Notes: generated from the sequence alone by a model not told the origin. A stretch of 40,263 nt of DNA from JALRHH01 sp964638875 (GCA_964638875.1 CAZXBL010000004.1:1-40263), one strand, 5' to 3'; shown: positions 16,356 through 23,495, counted from the stretch's first letter. A program made the numbers and translations.

Positions 16356-16403
16356 GCCGCGGTGGTGGAATTGGTAGGCAATTACTGCTCAAGAGCAGTA
16401 ATC
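16356..16403 (+). pseudogene. 5' fragment of a second tRNA-Leu-like gene
   Basis: GCCGCGG followed by TGGTGGAATTGGTAGGC is the acceptor 5' strand and D arm of a leucine tRNA, and a hairpin (ATTACTGCT, CAAG, AGCAGTAAT) stands in for the anticodon arm. The loop is too short for a normal 7-nt anticodon loop. No variable arm, T arm or matching CCGCGGC acceptor strand follows before the intact tRNA begins at 16420. It is a truncated tRNA copy or a remnant of rearrangement. Confidence 0.6.
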
Positions 16404-16419
16404 TTTAAAAGCAAATGAT

Positions 16420-16504
16420 GGGCGAGTGGCGGAATTGGTATACGCGCGTGACTCAAAATCACGTTCTTCACGGATTGAGGGTTCAAGTCCCTCCTCGCCC
16501 ACCA
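16420..16504 (+). tRNA. tRNA-Leu (anticodon CAA)
   Basis: Complete 85-nt tRNA with CCA encoded. Acceptor GGGCGAG (16420-16426) pairs with CTCGCCC (16494-16500). The D arm contains GGAATTGGTA. The anticodon stem CGTGA/TCACG encloses CTCAAAA, giving anticodon CAA (reads UUG). The T arm is GAGGG-TTCAAGT-CCCTC. TATAGT or TAAAAT near 16325-16334 could serve as the -10 box, which would include the 5' fragment upstream in the primary transcript. Confidence 0.95.
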
Positions 16505-16540
16505 AATAAATAGCACCGGTCTTGCCGGTGCTATTTATTT
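16504..16540 (+). terminator. 16-bp perfect hairpin abutting the tRNA-Leu CCA
   Basis: AAATAAATAGCACCGG (16504-16519) pairs perfectly with 16525-16540 around TCTTG. The stem begins in the last A of CCA. The outer 13 bases (AAATAAATAGCAC) are identical to the outer stem of the hairpin at 25746-25786 near tRNA-Ser. Confidence 0.75.
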
Positions 16541-16547
16541 GTAGGTC

Positions 16548-16672
16548 AGGGGCTTGAACGGATATGCCAGTGGCATATCCCGCACCTTGCCCCAGAACGA
16601 CTGAAAGGAGTTGGGGTCGAAAAAGCACGACATTTTGTCGTCGCTTCGAGGCAAGTCCCTCCTCGCCCACCA
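16548..16672 (+). mobile_element. Structured element with duplicated tRNA-Leu 3' end (copy L)
   Basis: A 125-bp non-coding element after tRNA-Leu. It opens AGGGGCTTGAACGG and has three hairpins: GGATATGCC/GGCATATCC (16560-16580), CCCCA/TGGGG (16590-16616) and ACGACA/TGTCGT (16627-16641). CCGCACCTTGC links the first two. It ends with CAAGTCCCTCCTCGCCCACC, an exact copy of the tRNA-Leu T-stem 3' strand, acceptor 3' strand and CCA; the direct repeat is 22 bp, 16484-16505 and 16652-16673. The opening AGGGGCTTG can pair with CAAGTCCCT of the tail. Copy S beside tRNA-Ser has the same plan. A tRNA-targeted mini-element with 3'-end duplication, or a conserved RNA, both fit. Confidence 0.65.
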
Positions 16673-16691
16673 ATCAATGTAGCGCCCGGGC

Positions 16692-16709
16692 GCGCAAGTT
16701 TACTTGCGC
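16692..16709. other. Hairpin between element L and the 16775 gene
   Basis: GCGCAAG pairs with CTTGCGC around TTTA, next to the self-complementary GCGCCCGGGCGC. It may bound the converging transcripts. No U-run is present on either strand. Confidence 0.4.
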
Positions 16710-16774
16710 CGTAAACGAACAAAATCCTGCGAGTTAATTCTGATCAGGCATCTGTTGCTAAGAAATGAATTTAG

Positions 16775-17719
16775 CTAAAGGTCTTCAATTAAGGCGTTAA
16801 GTCTGGTGTAATATTCTGCAACTCTCCGATAACGGATAACTTTTTTCTTGCTTACGTTGTATGTAAACGGACCCTTCTCGACTATTTTTAAGACGGTACT
16901 CATAGTCCTGGGGGAAGCTTTCGCAACTTTTAAAAGACGAAAAAGTTCTGTAAAAAGCTCGTCAGTACGCCCAGCAGCTAGCTGAGGGCACCCTTCCTTC
17001 TCGTCAGGTGTAGTACTGTAATAAAACGTCGCCAAGTCGTACGCTTTAACAAGCTTGTTTTGCAGTATATTTGCCTGACCGGGCTTTGATTGTTCGAGCG
17101 AAAGTGCGAAACCACACAGCTCTTTTAGTACCCCAAACGTCTCCGCCTCCAGTGCGGTTATCCCTGCTCCATGCCACACGGTATCATGAATATAACTGGG
17201 TGCTGATCCACTAACAGGCATCACTCCATCGCTAAACGCCTCTACCATTGTTCGGGCTTCAAATACCCCGTCTATGCCATCACCTTTCATAGCAATGACT
17301 TCTTGCTGATGCGCACCGATTGGTTGGAACGCTTCTTGATTTAGTTTATTTAGAAAGCTGAGGCTTGGTACTGTGTAGGAGGCAGTCTTCCATTTACTCT
17401 TATCTTTATCAAATACAGAGGTAACTAACGCCCTTTCTCCGAGGAGCTTACAAATCTGGCTTGAGTGGGTGCGTTCAAACTCTTCGGGGTTGTACGCGTC
17501 ACTACCCCTTCTGTTTAACCGAACGAATTTAATAGTATCGTCGTGAAATTCTGCTCTTGCTAACGCGTCACTACCCCAATACCAGTACACCGATTGATCG
17601 GGTTCAATATGGTATAGGTCGATGTCCCGGTCGCCATGTGCGAATTCAAGCTGCGTGGTTTCAACTGCGACGGCTGTCATCTGTGTATGATATGTCCAGC
17701 TAAAGGTATCTGCAAGCAC
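16775..17719 (-). CDS. Hypothetical protein (314 aa)
   Basis: I recognise no family. The protein is soluble, without signal peptide or membrane span. The N-terminal third is beta-rich (DLYHIEPDQSVYWYWGSD), the C-terminal 120 residues are helical, and the last 35 are basic (NVSKKKVIRYRRVAEYYTRL). The GTG at 17719 is the first in-frame start; a Met at residue 14 (ATG at 17680) is an alternative, and neither has a clear ribosome-binding site. It follows the NAD(P)HX dehydratase-like gene by 33 bp on the same strand and is probably its operon partner. No paralogue was seen in the window. Confidence 0.6.
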   Translation of the reverse strand: MLADTFSWTYHTQMTAVAVETTQLEFAHGDRDIDLYHIEPDQSVYWYWGSDALARAEFHDDTIKFVRLNRRGSDAYNPEEFERTHSSQICKLLGERALVTSVFDKDKSKWKTASYTVPSLSFLNKLNQEAFQPIGAHQQEVIAMKGDGIDGVFEARTMVEAFSDGVMPVSGSAPSYIHDTVWHGAGITALEAETFGVLKELCGFALSLEQSKPGQANILQNKLVKAYDLATFYYSTTPDEKEGCPQLAAGRTDELFTELFRLLKVAKASPRTMSTVLKIVEKGPFTYNVSKKKVIRYRRVAEYYTRLNALIEDL

Positions 17720-17752
17720 GAGCAGTTTGCCTGATTAGTGGACCATGTTAGA

Positions 17753-18538
17753 TTAAACAATCGCGGTGGTGAGGGCTTCGAAGGGTTTGTCACGGTGTTG
17801 GAGCCACCAGACGGTAGCTGCTGCGGCAGTGTCGACACGCCAGATTTCTTTGTCGGTTGTTAGCTTGGTGGTACTCACCTTGCCCGCTGATGCAACCAGC
17901 ATGACGTCATGGTACTTCACGATGATGTGGGCTGTATGGATGCTCGTGAAATCATGCAGAACTGCTACAAGGCGCAGCAGGCCCATATCAAAAGTAAGTG
18001 GTGTCTTATGCCGGGTATTGATTAACAGCTTCTGCAACTGCGCAAAGCTCGTCACCAGCAAGGTGTCATGTCTATCTAGCACGTTTTCTGAAGTCTCAGT
18101 AATATAGTCGATTGCGTCCTTAGCAAGACACAGCAGGCCACTGTATTTACTGATGAACGATTCCAATGCTATTGCTGACTCACTATTGCGGCCTAAATCC
18201 CCTGCCACAAACACCGCGTCTGACCACCTAGCGTTTTCAAGAAATATGTCGAGGCTTTTGACGCTAAAACTACCGCTGGGGGTGCTGGGCGCAAAGTCTG
18301 CTTCAGGCATAAAGGCTTTGACGGATTTCTGGATGGCATCTGGTAAAACGACACGTGTCATGCCAATACCTGCCTTTTCAGCAGCAGCAAAAGCTCCCGC
18401 AGGTGCAGAAAAACCGTGCAGGTTACCGCCAATAATCAGCAGCTTGCCGGCGTGCCGCTTGTTCTCAGGCTTGCTCCACAGGAGCTCTGGAAATAGTGGC
18501 TTCCCTTGTTCTTGTTTTACCCAATAATCTATAGACAT
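17753..18538 (-). CDS. NAD(P)HX dehydratase-like protein (YjeF C-terminal / ribokinase fold), divergent
   Basis: A 261-residue protein related to the C-terminal domain of YjeF/NnrD, which repairs hydrated NAD(P)H using ADP or ATP. The N-terminal third fits well (AGKLLIIGGNLHGFSAPAGAFAAAEKAGIGMTRV, given here only as a region at about residues 31-64). VFVAGDLGRN stands where the family has a GPGLG-type loop. The usual GTGDxLAG nucleotide motif near the end is not present; WRVDTAAAATVW occupies that place. Catalysis is therefore doubtful and a changed substrate is possible. TAATAT lies 7 nt before the ATG, so a leaderless start is likely. Divergent from the paralogous pair at 18570. Confidence 0.6.
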   Translation of the reverse strand: MSIDYWVKQEQGKPLFPELLWSKPENKRHAGKLLIIGGNLHGFSAPAGAFAAAEKAGIGMTRVVLPDAIQKSVKAFMPEADFAPSTPSGSFSVKSLDIFLENARWSDAVFVAGDLGRNSESAIALESFISKYSGLLCLAKDAIDYITETSENVLDRHDTLLVTSFAQLQKLLINTRHKTPLTFDMGLLRLVAVLHDFTSIHTAHIIVKYHDVMLVASAGKVSTTKLTTDKEIWRVDTAAAATVWWLQHRDKPFEALTTAIV

Positions 18539-18569
18539 TACAGTAATATTATGATGTAATTAATAGAAT

Positions 18570-19178
18570 ATGACAAGTGAACAAATTAGCTCACCAAGAA
18601 TGAGTCGGCAACTAAAAGTTGTTCATGCAATTCAGTATTGGCTAAATGGGGAGATCCAGCATAGAAAAGATGTAAAACACTTAAATCGCAAAGGTACGCC
18701 GGCGTCTAGCCGCAATTATCTGCTCAATTCAGAGGTTCCAGACCTATGGGACCAATTTCGAGATTCAGTTAAAAACCCTGATAACAATTTAGCTCCAGCC
18801 ATCCAAAAGCTTCAAGTTGCCCAAAATATATTGGGTGCATGTGCTTCATCACAAGTTGCGTATATATGGGATCAGGTTGATCGTGGAAGGGACCTAGAGA
18901 TTGCAAGAGGATATTCGCAAGTTGCCATTGAAATGTTCGAGCAACAATGGAGAGCTAGTCCGCGGCTACCTAAAACTAATTTGTTATCTATGCCTGTTAA
19001 AGAAGCAGTCACAGCTTTTGAGGGAGAAGGTGCTTACCTTAGACCAGTCAGTGCCTTCAGATCACTAATAGCATTGAGCGCGCTCGCTATTACAAAGGAA
19101 GCTTCGGATAGTATTGGCCCTCTCCTACCTGAGCCTGGCGCTGACAGTGGTGTACTGAACCAATGGAGACACGAGTAG
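18570..19178 (+). CDS. Hypothetical protein, first of a tandem paralogous pair
   Basis: A soluble, largely helical protein of 202 residues with no recognised domain. Its C-terminal 70 residues align with those of the next gene: LPKTNLLSMPVKEA against LPKASLLELPLGEA, and VLNQWRHE against VYEQWDHA at the extreme C-terminus. The pair therefore arose by duplication. The start ATG follows an AT-rich stretch shared with the divergent gene at 18538 (31 bp apart); no Shine-Dalgarno is seen. The 3' end overlaps the possible start of the second gene. Function unknown. Confidence 0.6.
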   Translation: MTSEQISSPRMSRQLKVVHAIQYWLNGEIQHRKDVKHLNRKGTPASSRNYLLNSEVPDLWDQFRDSVKNPDNNLAPAIQKLQVAQNILGACASSQVAYIWDQVDRGRDLEIARGYSQVAIEMFEQQWRASPRLPKTNLLSMPVKEAVTAFEGEGAYLRPVSAFRSLIALSALAITKEASDSIGPLLPEPGADSGVLNQWRHE

Positions 19179-19831
19179 TACACGCTATGACTGACGTACT
19201 CATACCTCACCTTGCATACCATCAACGTAAGTCAATAGCATGTATCGAACCCTGGTTAAAAGCACATAATTTCGCACGACCAGCTGAACGGATTTCAGAT
19301 CAAAAGGAATTGGGTGGCATAATAGCGCAGTCAATATATGATGTACGCCTGCCTGATCATTGGGTGAAGGTTCAAAATCTCAGGGCGAAGATTCGCGATG
19401 CGGAGAGTGATGAGCAGACTTCTCCAAATGCGCTACTCCAGTATCGTTTTGATGTGGGCAGAGCTGCACTGAAAGCCTGCGAAGACGCAAGGCGGGCTTA
19501 CGTTTACATGTCTGCCGCAGAAAAGTCTGTGACGCTTCGCGATGCCAGTGCCAAAAGTTGGGTAGGGTTAAATAAGTATGCTGATGAAGTGATGCATAGC
19601 GGTAGGCCCTTGCCCAAAGCCAGTTTGCTTGAGCTGCCACTTGGAGAGGCTATTAACAGCTACTGGGAAAACAAACTGTATAAACGACCGGCACCTACAT
19701 ACATAGGAATGGTTGGTTTAGCCGCGGTAGTCCTATCACAGCAAACACGGGATGAATCAGAGAAATACACGTTCGTCTGGATTAAACCCGGAACACCCGA
19801 CAATGTTTACGAACAGTGGGATCACGCCTAA
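19163..19831 (+). CDS. Hypothetical protein, second of the tandem pair
   Basis: A 222-residue paralogue of the preceding protein, most similar over the last 70 residues and in the Trp-containing N-terminal region (CIEPWLKAHN against AIQYWLNGEI). The start is uncertain: ATG at 19163 would overlap the upstream gene by 16 bp, while ATG at 19187 would leave 8 bp between the genes. Translational coupling is likely either way. The stop overlaps the stop of the converging Nudix gene by 4 bp. Helical, soluble, function unknown. Confidence 0.6.
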   Translation: METRVVHAMTDVLIPHLAYHQRKSIACIEPWLKAHNFARPAERISDQKELGGIIAQSIYDVRLPDHWVKVQNLRAKIRDAESDEQTSPNALLQYRFDVGRAALKACEDARRAYVYMSAAEKSVTLRDASAKSWVGLNKYADEVMHSGRPLPKASLLELPLGEAINSYWENKLYKRPAPTYIGMVGLAAVVLSQQTRDESEKYTFVWIKPGTPDNVYEQWDHA

Positions 19832-20313
19832 TCTAATGGCACAAGTTCATGAGAAATAAGCTGGTTTTGTTCGTTGAATATGAATTTGCCTATTAACTTT
19901 TCACCATCCAAGACTCTTTGTAGCCAGTATTGGTCATCTTCCCACATTTCGTCAAAAGGGACCTGATCGATATCGAACCATTTTGGAGCCATTTCTTCAC
20001 TTTCCACTGGATCACCGTCCCAATCTTCAGAGAAATAGACATGACAGTAAATATGTGCCGGCTGTCCTTCGTGAAATTCCTGGAAATCTAATTTTGCGAC
20101 ACAGTCCCAAGTGTTCGGCGTCACGCCGATCTCTTCTTGGCATTCACGAACAAGCGCTTGCTCAACTGATTCACCAGCTTCAATTTTGCCACCAACCCCA
20201 TTCCATTTGCCTGCGCCAAAACCACGCTTTTTCATCGCAAGTAATATCTGCTGATTCTTTATTAAAAATAATAATGTCCGACGAATATCAGAGTGTTCAG
20301 TGCCTGTCATCAT
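19828..20313 (-). CDS. MTH1-like Nudix hydrolase (oxidised purine dNTP pyrophosphatase)
   Basis: A 161-residue Nudix enzyme with a perfect Nudix box at residues 42-64 (GKIEAGE, then RECQEEIGV). It resembles human MTH1/NUDT1 more than E. coli MutT: MKKRGFGAGKWNGVGGK, PVESEEMAPKWF, then FDEMWEDDQYW and GKFIFNEQ follow the human protein's order. MTH1 removes 8-oxo-dGTP and 2-hydroxy-dATP from the nucleotide pool. It is the last gene of an operon with the AP endonuclease and CYTH genes: its ATG overlaps the CYTH stop by one base (TAATG). An oxidative-damage role fits this context. Confidence 0.88.
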   Translation of the reverse strand: MMTGTEHSDIRRTLLFLIKNQQILLAMKKRGFGAGKWNGVGGKIEAGESVEQALVRECQEEIGVTPNTWDCVAKLDFQEFHEGQPAHIYCHVYFSEDWDGDPVESEEMAPKWFDIDQVPFDEMWEDDQYWLQRVLDGEKLIGKFIFNEQNQLISHELVPLD

Positions 20314-20855
20314 TAGCCTTCCAAGCCTTGGAGTTTACGCATGAGAACGTCGTAACCGCTGATTTCCTCATCCGCTTTGCTGACGCCTAATTTTTCAAAG
20401 AGTGTCCATAACTCTTTGGCCACCACTACATAGTCAACCTCTTCATCACAGAGTTTTTCGATTTCGATGAACGTGCCAAGGCCAGGGATTTTATCAAAGC
20501 AGATTTCCAGGTCGCCGTAATGGGCTTTGCGACGAGTTTTGGTCAGGTCTGAGTATTCGACATAGCCCATGTATTTAATAATTGCCTGGAGCTCCGATGC
20601 TTTGTCTACAATTACCTCGTGCTCAATACTGTCTAACTCACCTGTCACGGATCGTTTGAGGGTGAAGTAAACTTTGTTGTCATTTTCGGTCCGAACACGA
20701 AGCCAGTTCTCGCCCGCTCCACTTTTGGCGCCAGGTCGACTATAAACCACATCGTGGTGTTTAAGCGGATCGCTGAGTTTAACCCCAAGAGTCTCTAATG
20801 CAGAAAGTACCTTAGCCTCATCTCTAACACGGGCTTTGATTTCAATCTCACGCAC
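20313..20855 (-). CDS. CYTH-domain protein (class IV adenylate cyclase / triphosphatase fold)
   Basis: A 180-residue protein with the diagnostic ExExK motif at its N-terminus (E3-I-E5-I-K7) and the tunnel-fold residues WLRVR, YFTLKR, EHEVIV and CFDKIPGLGTFIEIE. It resembles CyaB-type proteins; members act as adenylate cyclases, thiamine triphosphatases or tripolyphosphatases. The exact substrate cannot be told. It lies 2 bp after the AP endonuclease and overlaps the Nudix start by one base, so it is translated with them. A triphosphate-cleaving role would fit a nucleotide-pool operon; that is inference. Confidence 0.85.
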   Translation of the reverse strand: MREIEIKARVRDEAKVLSALETLGVKLSDPLKHHDVVYSRPGAKSGAGENWLRVRTENDNKVYFTLKRSVTGELDSIEHEVIVDKASELQAIIKYMGYVEYSDLTKTRRKAHYGDLEICFDKIPGLGTFIEIEKLCDEEVDYVVVAKELWTLFEKLGVSKADEEISGYDVLMRKLQGLEG

Positions 20856-20857
20856 GC

Positions 20858-21655
20858 CTAGAGATCCATTTCTACACTGAGTGGACAGTGGTCGGAGCCC
20901 ATTTGTTCTGGGTGAATTTCTGATGCTTTAACCTTGCTTTTAAGAGACTCTGATACCAAGAAATAATCTATACGCCAGCCAACATTTCTGGCTCGTGCAT
21001 TGGCAAAATGGCTCCACCACGTATAAAAGCCGTTGCCTTGTTTGAATATGCGAAATGTATCAACGAAGCCGGCGGCCAGCCAGTTGTCGAAACCAGCCCG
21101 TTCTTCATTCCTAAATCCCTTTTTACCAATGTTTGGCTTTGGGTTTGCGAGGTCATCTTCAGTGTGCGCAACGTTCATATCACCGCAATAGACTACAGGC
21201 TTCTTCTTTTGTAAGTCAGAGCAATATGCAATCATGGCTGCATCCCATTTTTGGCGGAGATCTATGCGCGCTAAGCCATCTTTAGCATTAGGAGTGTAGC
21301 AACCAACAAAATAAAACTTGTCATATTCAGCAGCGATTACTCGGCCCTCTTGATTAGCATTGCCGTAACCATCAGCATCGAGACCAGATTCGTGAACAAA
21401 TTGTTCCGGGATGTCGTTAATAATGGCAATCGGCTTGATCTTTGTGAAAATAGCAGTGCCACTATATCCTTTTTTGTTTTGTGATGAGTTCCAATATTCC
21501 TCGTAACCGGACACGTCTATAATTGCCTGTCCTTGCTCTGCTTTTGTTTCTTGCAAACATAGAATATCGGGTTGGTACTTTGCCATAAATTCCTGAAATG
21601 CACCCTTTTTAACGACTGCTCGTATACCATTCACGTTCCATGAGTAAATCTTCAT
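20858..21655 (-). CDS. xthA: Exodeoxyribonuclease III / AP endonuclease
   Basis: A 265-residue enzyme of the ExoIII/APE1 family that cuts DNA 5' to abasic sites. Catalytic landmarks are WNVNGIRA near the start, E36 in LQETKA, GDMNVAH in the middle and D255-H256 in SDHCP at the end. PNIGKKGFRNEERAGF and YTWWS are typical of the APE1-like branch. The ATG at 21655 gives the canonical MKIYSWNVNG start; an earlier in-frame ATG at 21691 would overlap pyrH. TATACT lies 7 nt upstream with no ribosome-binding site. It leads the three-gene repair operon and is divergent from pyrH by only 35 bp. Confidence 0.93.
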   Translation of the reverse strand: MKIYSWNVNGIRAVVKKGAFQEFMAKYQPDILCLQETKAEQGQAIIDVSGYEEYWNSSQNKKGYSGTAIFTKIKPIAIINDIPEQFVHESGLDADGYGNANQEGRVIAAEYDKFYFVGCYTPNAKDGLARIDLRQKWDAAMIAYCSDLQKKKPVVYCGDMNVAHTEDDLANPKPNIGKKGFRNEERAGFDNWLAAGFVDTFRIFKQGNGFYTWWSHFANARARNVGWRIDYFLVSESLKSKVKASEIHPEQMGSDHCPLSVEMDL

Positions 21656-21690
21656 AGTTACCAGTATATGTTGTGCTACACTGTTCTCCA
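21656..21690. promoter_or_regulatory. 35-bp divergent promoter region, both genes leaderless
   Basis: On the minus strand TATACT (21663-21668) is 7 nt before xthA. On the plus strand TACACT (21677-21682) is 8 nt before pyrH. Each gene's -35 region must therefore lie over the other's -10 box or coding start, so the two promoters should interfere. Confidence 0.6.
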
Positions 21691-22398
21691 ATGTCTTATA
21701 AGAGAATTCTTTTGAAACTTTCTGGCGAGCAGTTGGCTGGCAAGTTCGAAAATGGTATTGATCCTGAAGTTGCTGCGTTTTTAGCAGAGGAAGTCAAAAA
21801 AGTTGCCGATAGTGGCACGCAAGTAGTCATTGTGATCGGTGGTGGCAATATTGTGCGGGGTGCACAGATCGCAGGACACGGTATTCACCGCGTAACTGGC
21901 GACCACATGGGTATGCTAGCAACAATGATTAATGCTTTGGCGCTGACTGATATTTTTGAGCATCATGGCGTGGCAACACGATGTTTGTCTAATATCTTTG
22001 CAGAGCAAGTCGCCGAGAAGTTTGTACATCGTTTGGCACACAAACACTTTGAAAAAGGTCGCGTAGTAATTGTGGCTGGTGGCGTTGGTCGTCCATTCAT
22101 GACAACTGATACTGCTGCAGTCGTGCTCGCGCTTGAAATGGACTGTGATGTGGTGCTAAAAGCGACTAAAGTCGATGGGGTTTATGATAAAGACCCTGCT
22201 AAATTTGATAATGCTCAGAAACTTGATGTTGTTACCTACCAGCAAGCAGTTAGTGATAGCGCGATCAATGTGATGGACAAGGCTGCTATGGGGCTTGCGA
22301 TGGAACACAAGATGCCACTAATAATCTTTGATGCATTAAAAGAAAATAACATTGCTCTCGTCGCAAGTGGCGAACACGTGGGGACGGTCATCGCGTAA
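21691..22398 (+). CDS. pyrH: UMP kinase
   Basis: Bacterial UMP kinase of 235 residues (amino acid kinase fold), making UDP from UMP and ATP. The N-terminus RILLKLSGEQLAG, VIVIGGGNIVRG, GDHMGMLATMINALAL, AGGVGRPFMTTDTAA and ATKVDGVYDKDP are the family's signatures in order and complete. The start at 21691 (MSYKRILLKLSGE) is supported by TACACT 8 nt upstream. The next gene's ATG overlaps its stop (TAATG). It is not beside frr or tsf, which is the common arrangement in other bacteria. Confidence 0.96.
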   Translation: MSYKRILLKLSGEQLAGKFENGIDPEVAAFLAEEVKKVADSGTQVVIVIGGGNIVRGAQIAGHGIHRVTGDHMGMLATMINALALTDIFEHHGVATRCLSNIFAEQVAEKFVHRLAHKHFEKGRVVIVAGGVGRPFMTTDTAAVVLALEMDCDVVLKATKVDGVYDKDPAKFDNAQKLDVVTYQQAVSDSAINVMDKAAMGLAMEHKMPLIIFDALKENNIALVASGEHVGTVIA

Positions 22399-22919
22399 TG
22401 AATGCACTGTTCCTTGGCGGGAATAGCCCAAGGCACCAAACATGGATCCATGAAATGGCAAACGAGCTTAGTGCGCCTTTTGAAACGTCAATTGTCCATA
22501 ATTATAAACATTGGGCTACCGGCGACCCAGGGGCAGATATTGACTACGAAAAATTAGAGATTAGCGCCAAAATGGCAGATTTAGAGCCGTATATCGTATT
22601 CGCGAAATCAATCGGGAGTATGATTGCTCTGAAAGCTATATTCGAAGGTCACCTTAAGCCAAAAGCATGTGTTTTTCTCGGACTGCCCTTGAATGCTATT
22701 ACTGATATGAACTTGCCTGCGGTGGAGTGGCTGTCAGGGGTTAAAGTGCCCATATACTTCTTGCACAATGATAACGATCCGTACGGCTCTGCGGAACAGC
22801 TAAGAGCTACCGTGCCAGAGAATATTGATCAAGCAAACATCATCGTTATTCCTGGTGATACGCATGACTACAACGATGTTGCGGTTATGGCTGATCTACT
22901 TGCTCAAGCGTGCGCGTAG
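22398..22919 (+). CDS. Small alpha/beta-hydrolase-like protein
   Basis: A 173-residue protein with a compact alpha/beta-hydrolase pattern: ALFLGG as strand 1, nucleophile Ser71 in FAKSIGSM, a candidate acid in NDNDPYG and a candidate His in GDTHDY. The nucleophile elbow AKSIG departs from GxSxG, so activity is uncertain. Translationally coupled to pyrH by a TAATG overlap. The 3' end overlaps that of the converging hydrolase by 24 bp. Three proteins of this fold lie in the window (also 22896-23495 and 35579-36160), with low mutual similarity. Confidence 0.65.
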   Translation: MNALFLGGNSPRHQTWIHEMANELSAPFETSIVHNYKHWATGDPGADIDYEKLEISAKMADLEPYIVFAKSIGSMIALKAIFEGHLKPKACVFLGLPLNAITDMNLPAVEWLSGVKVPIYFLHNDNDPYGSAEQLRATVPENIDQANIIVIPGDTHDYNDVAVMADLLAQACA

Positions 22920-23495
22920 ACGAATAAACCTGACGATTCGCCAGCTCCATAGAGTGTTTGCAAAGACTATACTTGTGGCGTGACCAATGATAGGCATCAT
23001 GGAGTTTTTAACGCCCTCAATTCTAGTTTCCGCAACAGGTACTACTGGGTCAAAGACAGGATGAAGATTTAGAATCCTAGCTTTTTGATTCTTAGAAAAG
23101 TTCCGCATAGCTTCCTGAGACTTCGTTAGAGCATCGTGTAGCGCTGGGTTCTGGCTATAGCGCCAAGCAGCAACCCAGTCTGGGTATCGTGATTTGCCGC
23201 AAAGTAGTACCACGCCATTTAATTTGTCCGTGCGTAGGTTAAGCGCCTGTGTCACTGCACTTGCGCCAGCACTCTCACCAATAAGGGAAACCAGTTTGCT
23301 TTCAGTGTGTAATTGATCGATGCGGGCAGTGAGCCGATCTAACTTTTTCTGCCAGGGTTCGTCAACAGTCCACTGCATAGAACATATTTCTATCCGCATA
23401 TCTCGAAAATGCCATAAATTCAGCAGCATACGACGATTACTTAGGTTTTTGTCCCCTAACCCAGGAACATATAGGATTGTATGTTGCGTTTTCAA
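22896..23495 (-). CDS. Alpha/beta-hydrolase-like protein
   Basis: About 199 residues. TILYVPGLGDK is the first strand and oxyanion region, LIGESAGAS holds the nucleophile serine, HPVFDPVVPV a candidate acid and IGHATS a candidate histidine, so a complete triad is likely. Substrate unknown. The start is uncertain: the frame extends up to 23603 inside the sigma-factor gene. I chose the TTG at 23495, just after the sigma stop, with AGG nearby; a GTG at 23525 is an alternative. It probably shares a transcript with the sigma factor gene upstream. Confidence 0.6.
   Translation of the reverse strand: MKTQHTILYVPGLGDKNLSNRRMLLNLWHFRDMRIEICSMQWTVDEPWQKKLDRLTARIDQLHTESKLVSLIGESAGASAVTQALNLRTDKLNGVVLLCGKSRYPDWVAAWRYSQNPALHDALTKSQEAMRNFSKNQKARILNLHPVFDPVVPVAETRIEGVKNSMMPIIGHATSIVFANTLWSWRIVRFIRLRARLSK

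Noticed and set aside
16548..16672. T-box riboswitch, tmRNA or CRISPR explanation for the tRNA-tail elements
   Set aside because: No T-box antiterminator motif, no tag ORF or tmRNA acceptor pairing, no repeat-spacer array.
16389..16673. 94-codon ORF on the minus strand over tRNA-Leu and element L
   Set aside because: It is read through the tRNA gene and its duplicated tail (GEEGLEPS-type sequence), a common false ORF; the region is RNA-coding.
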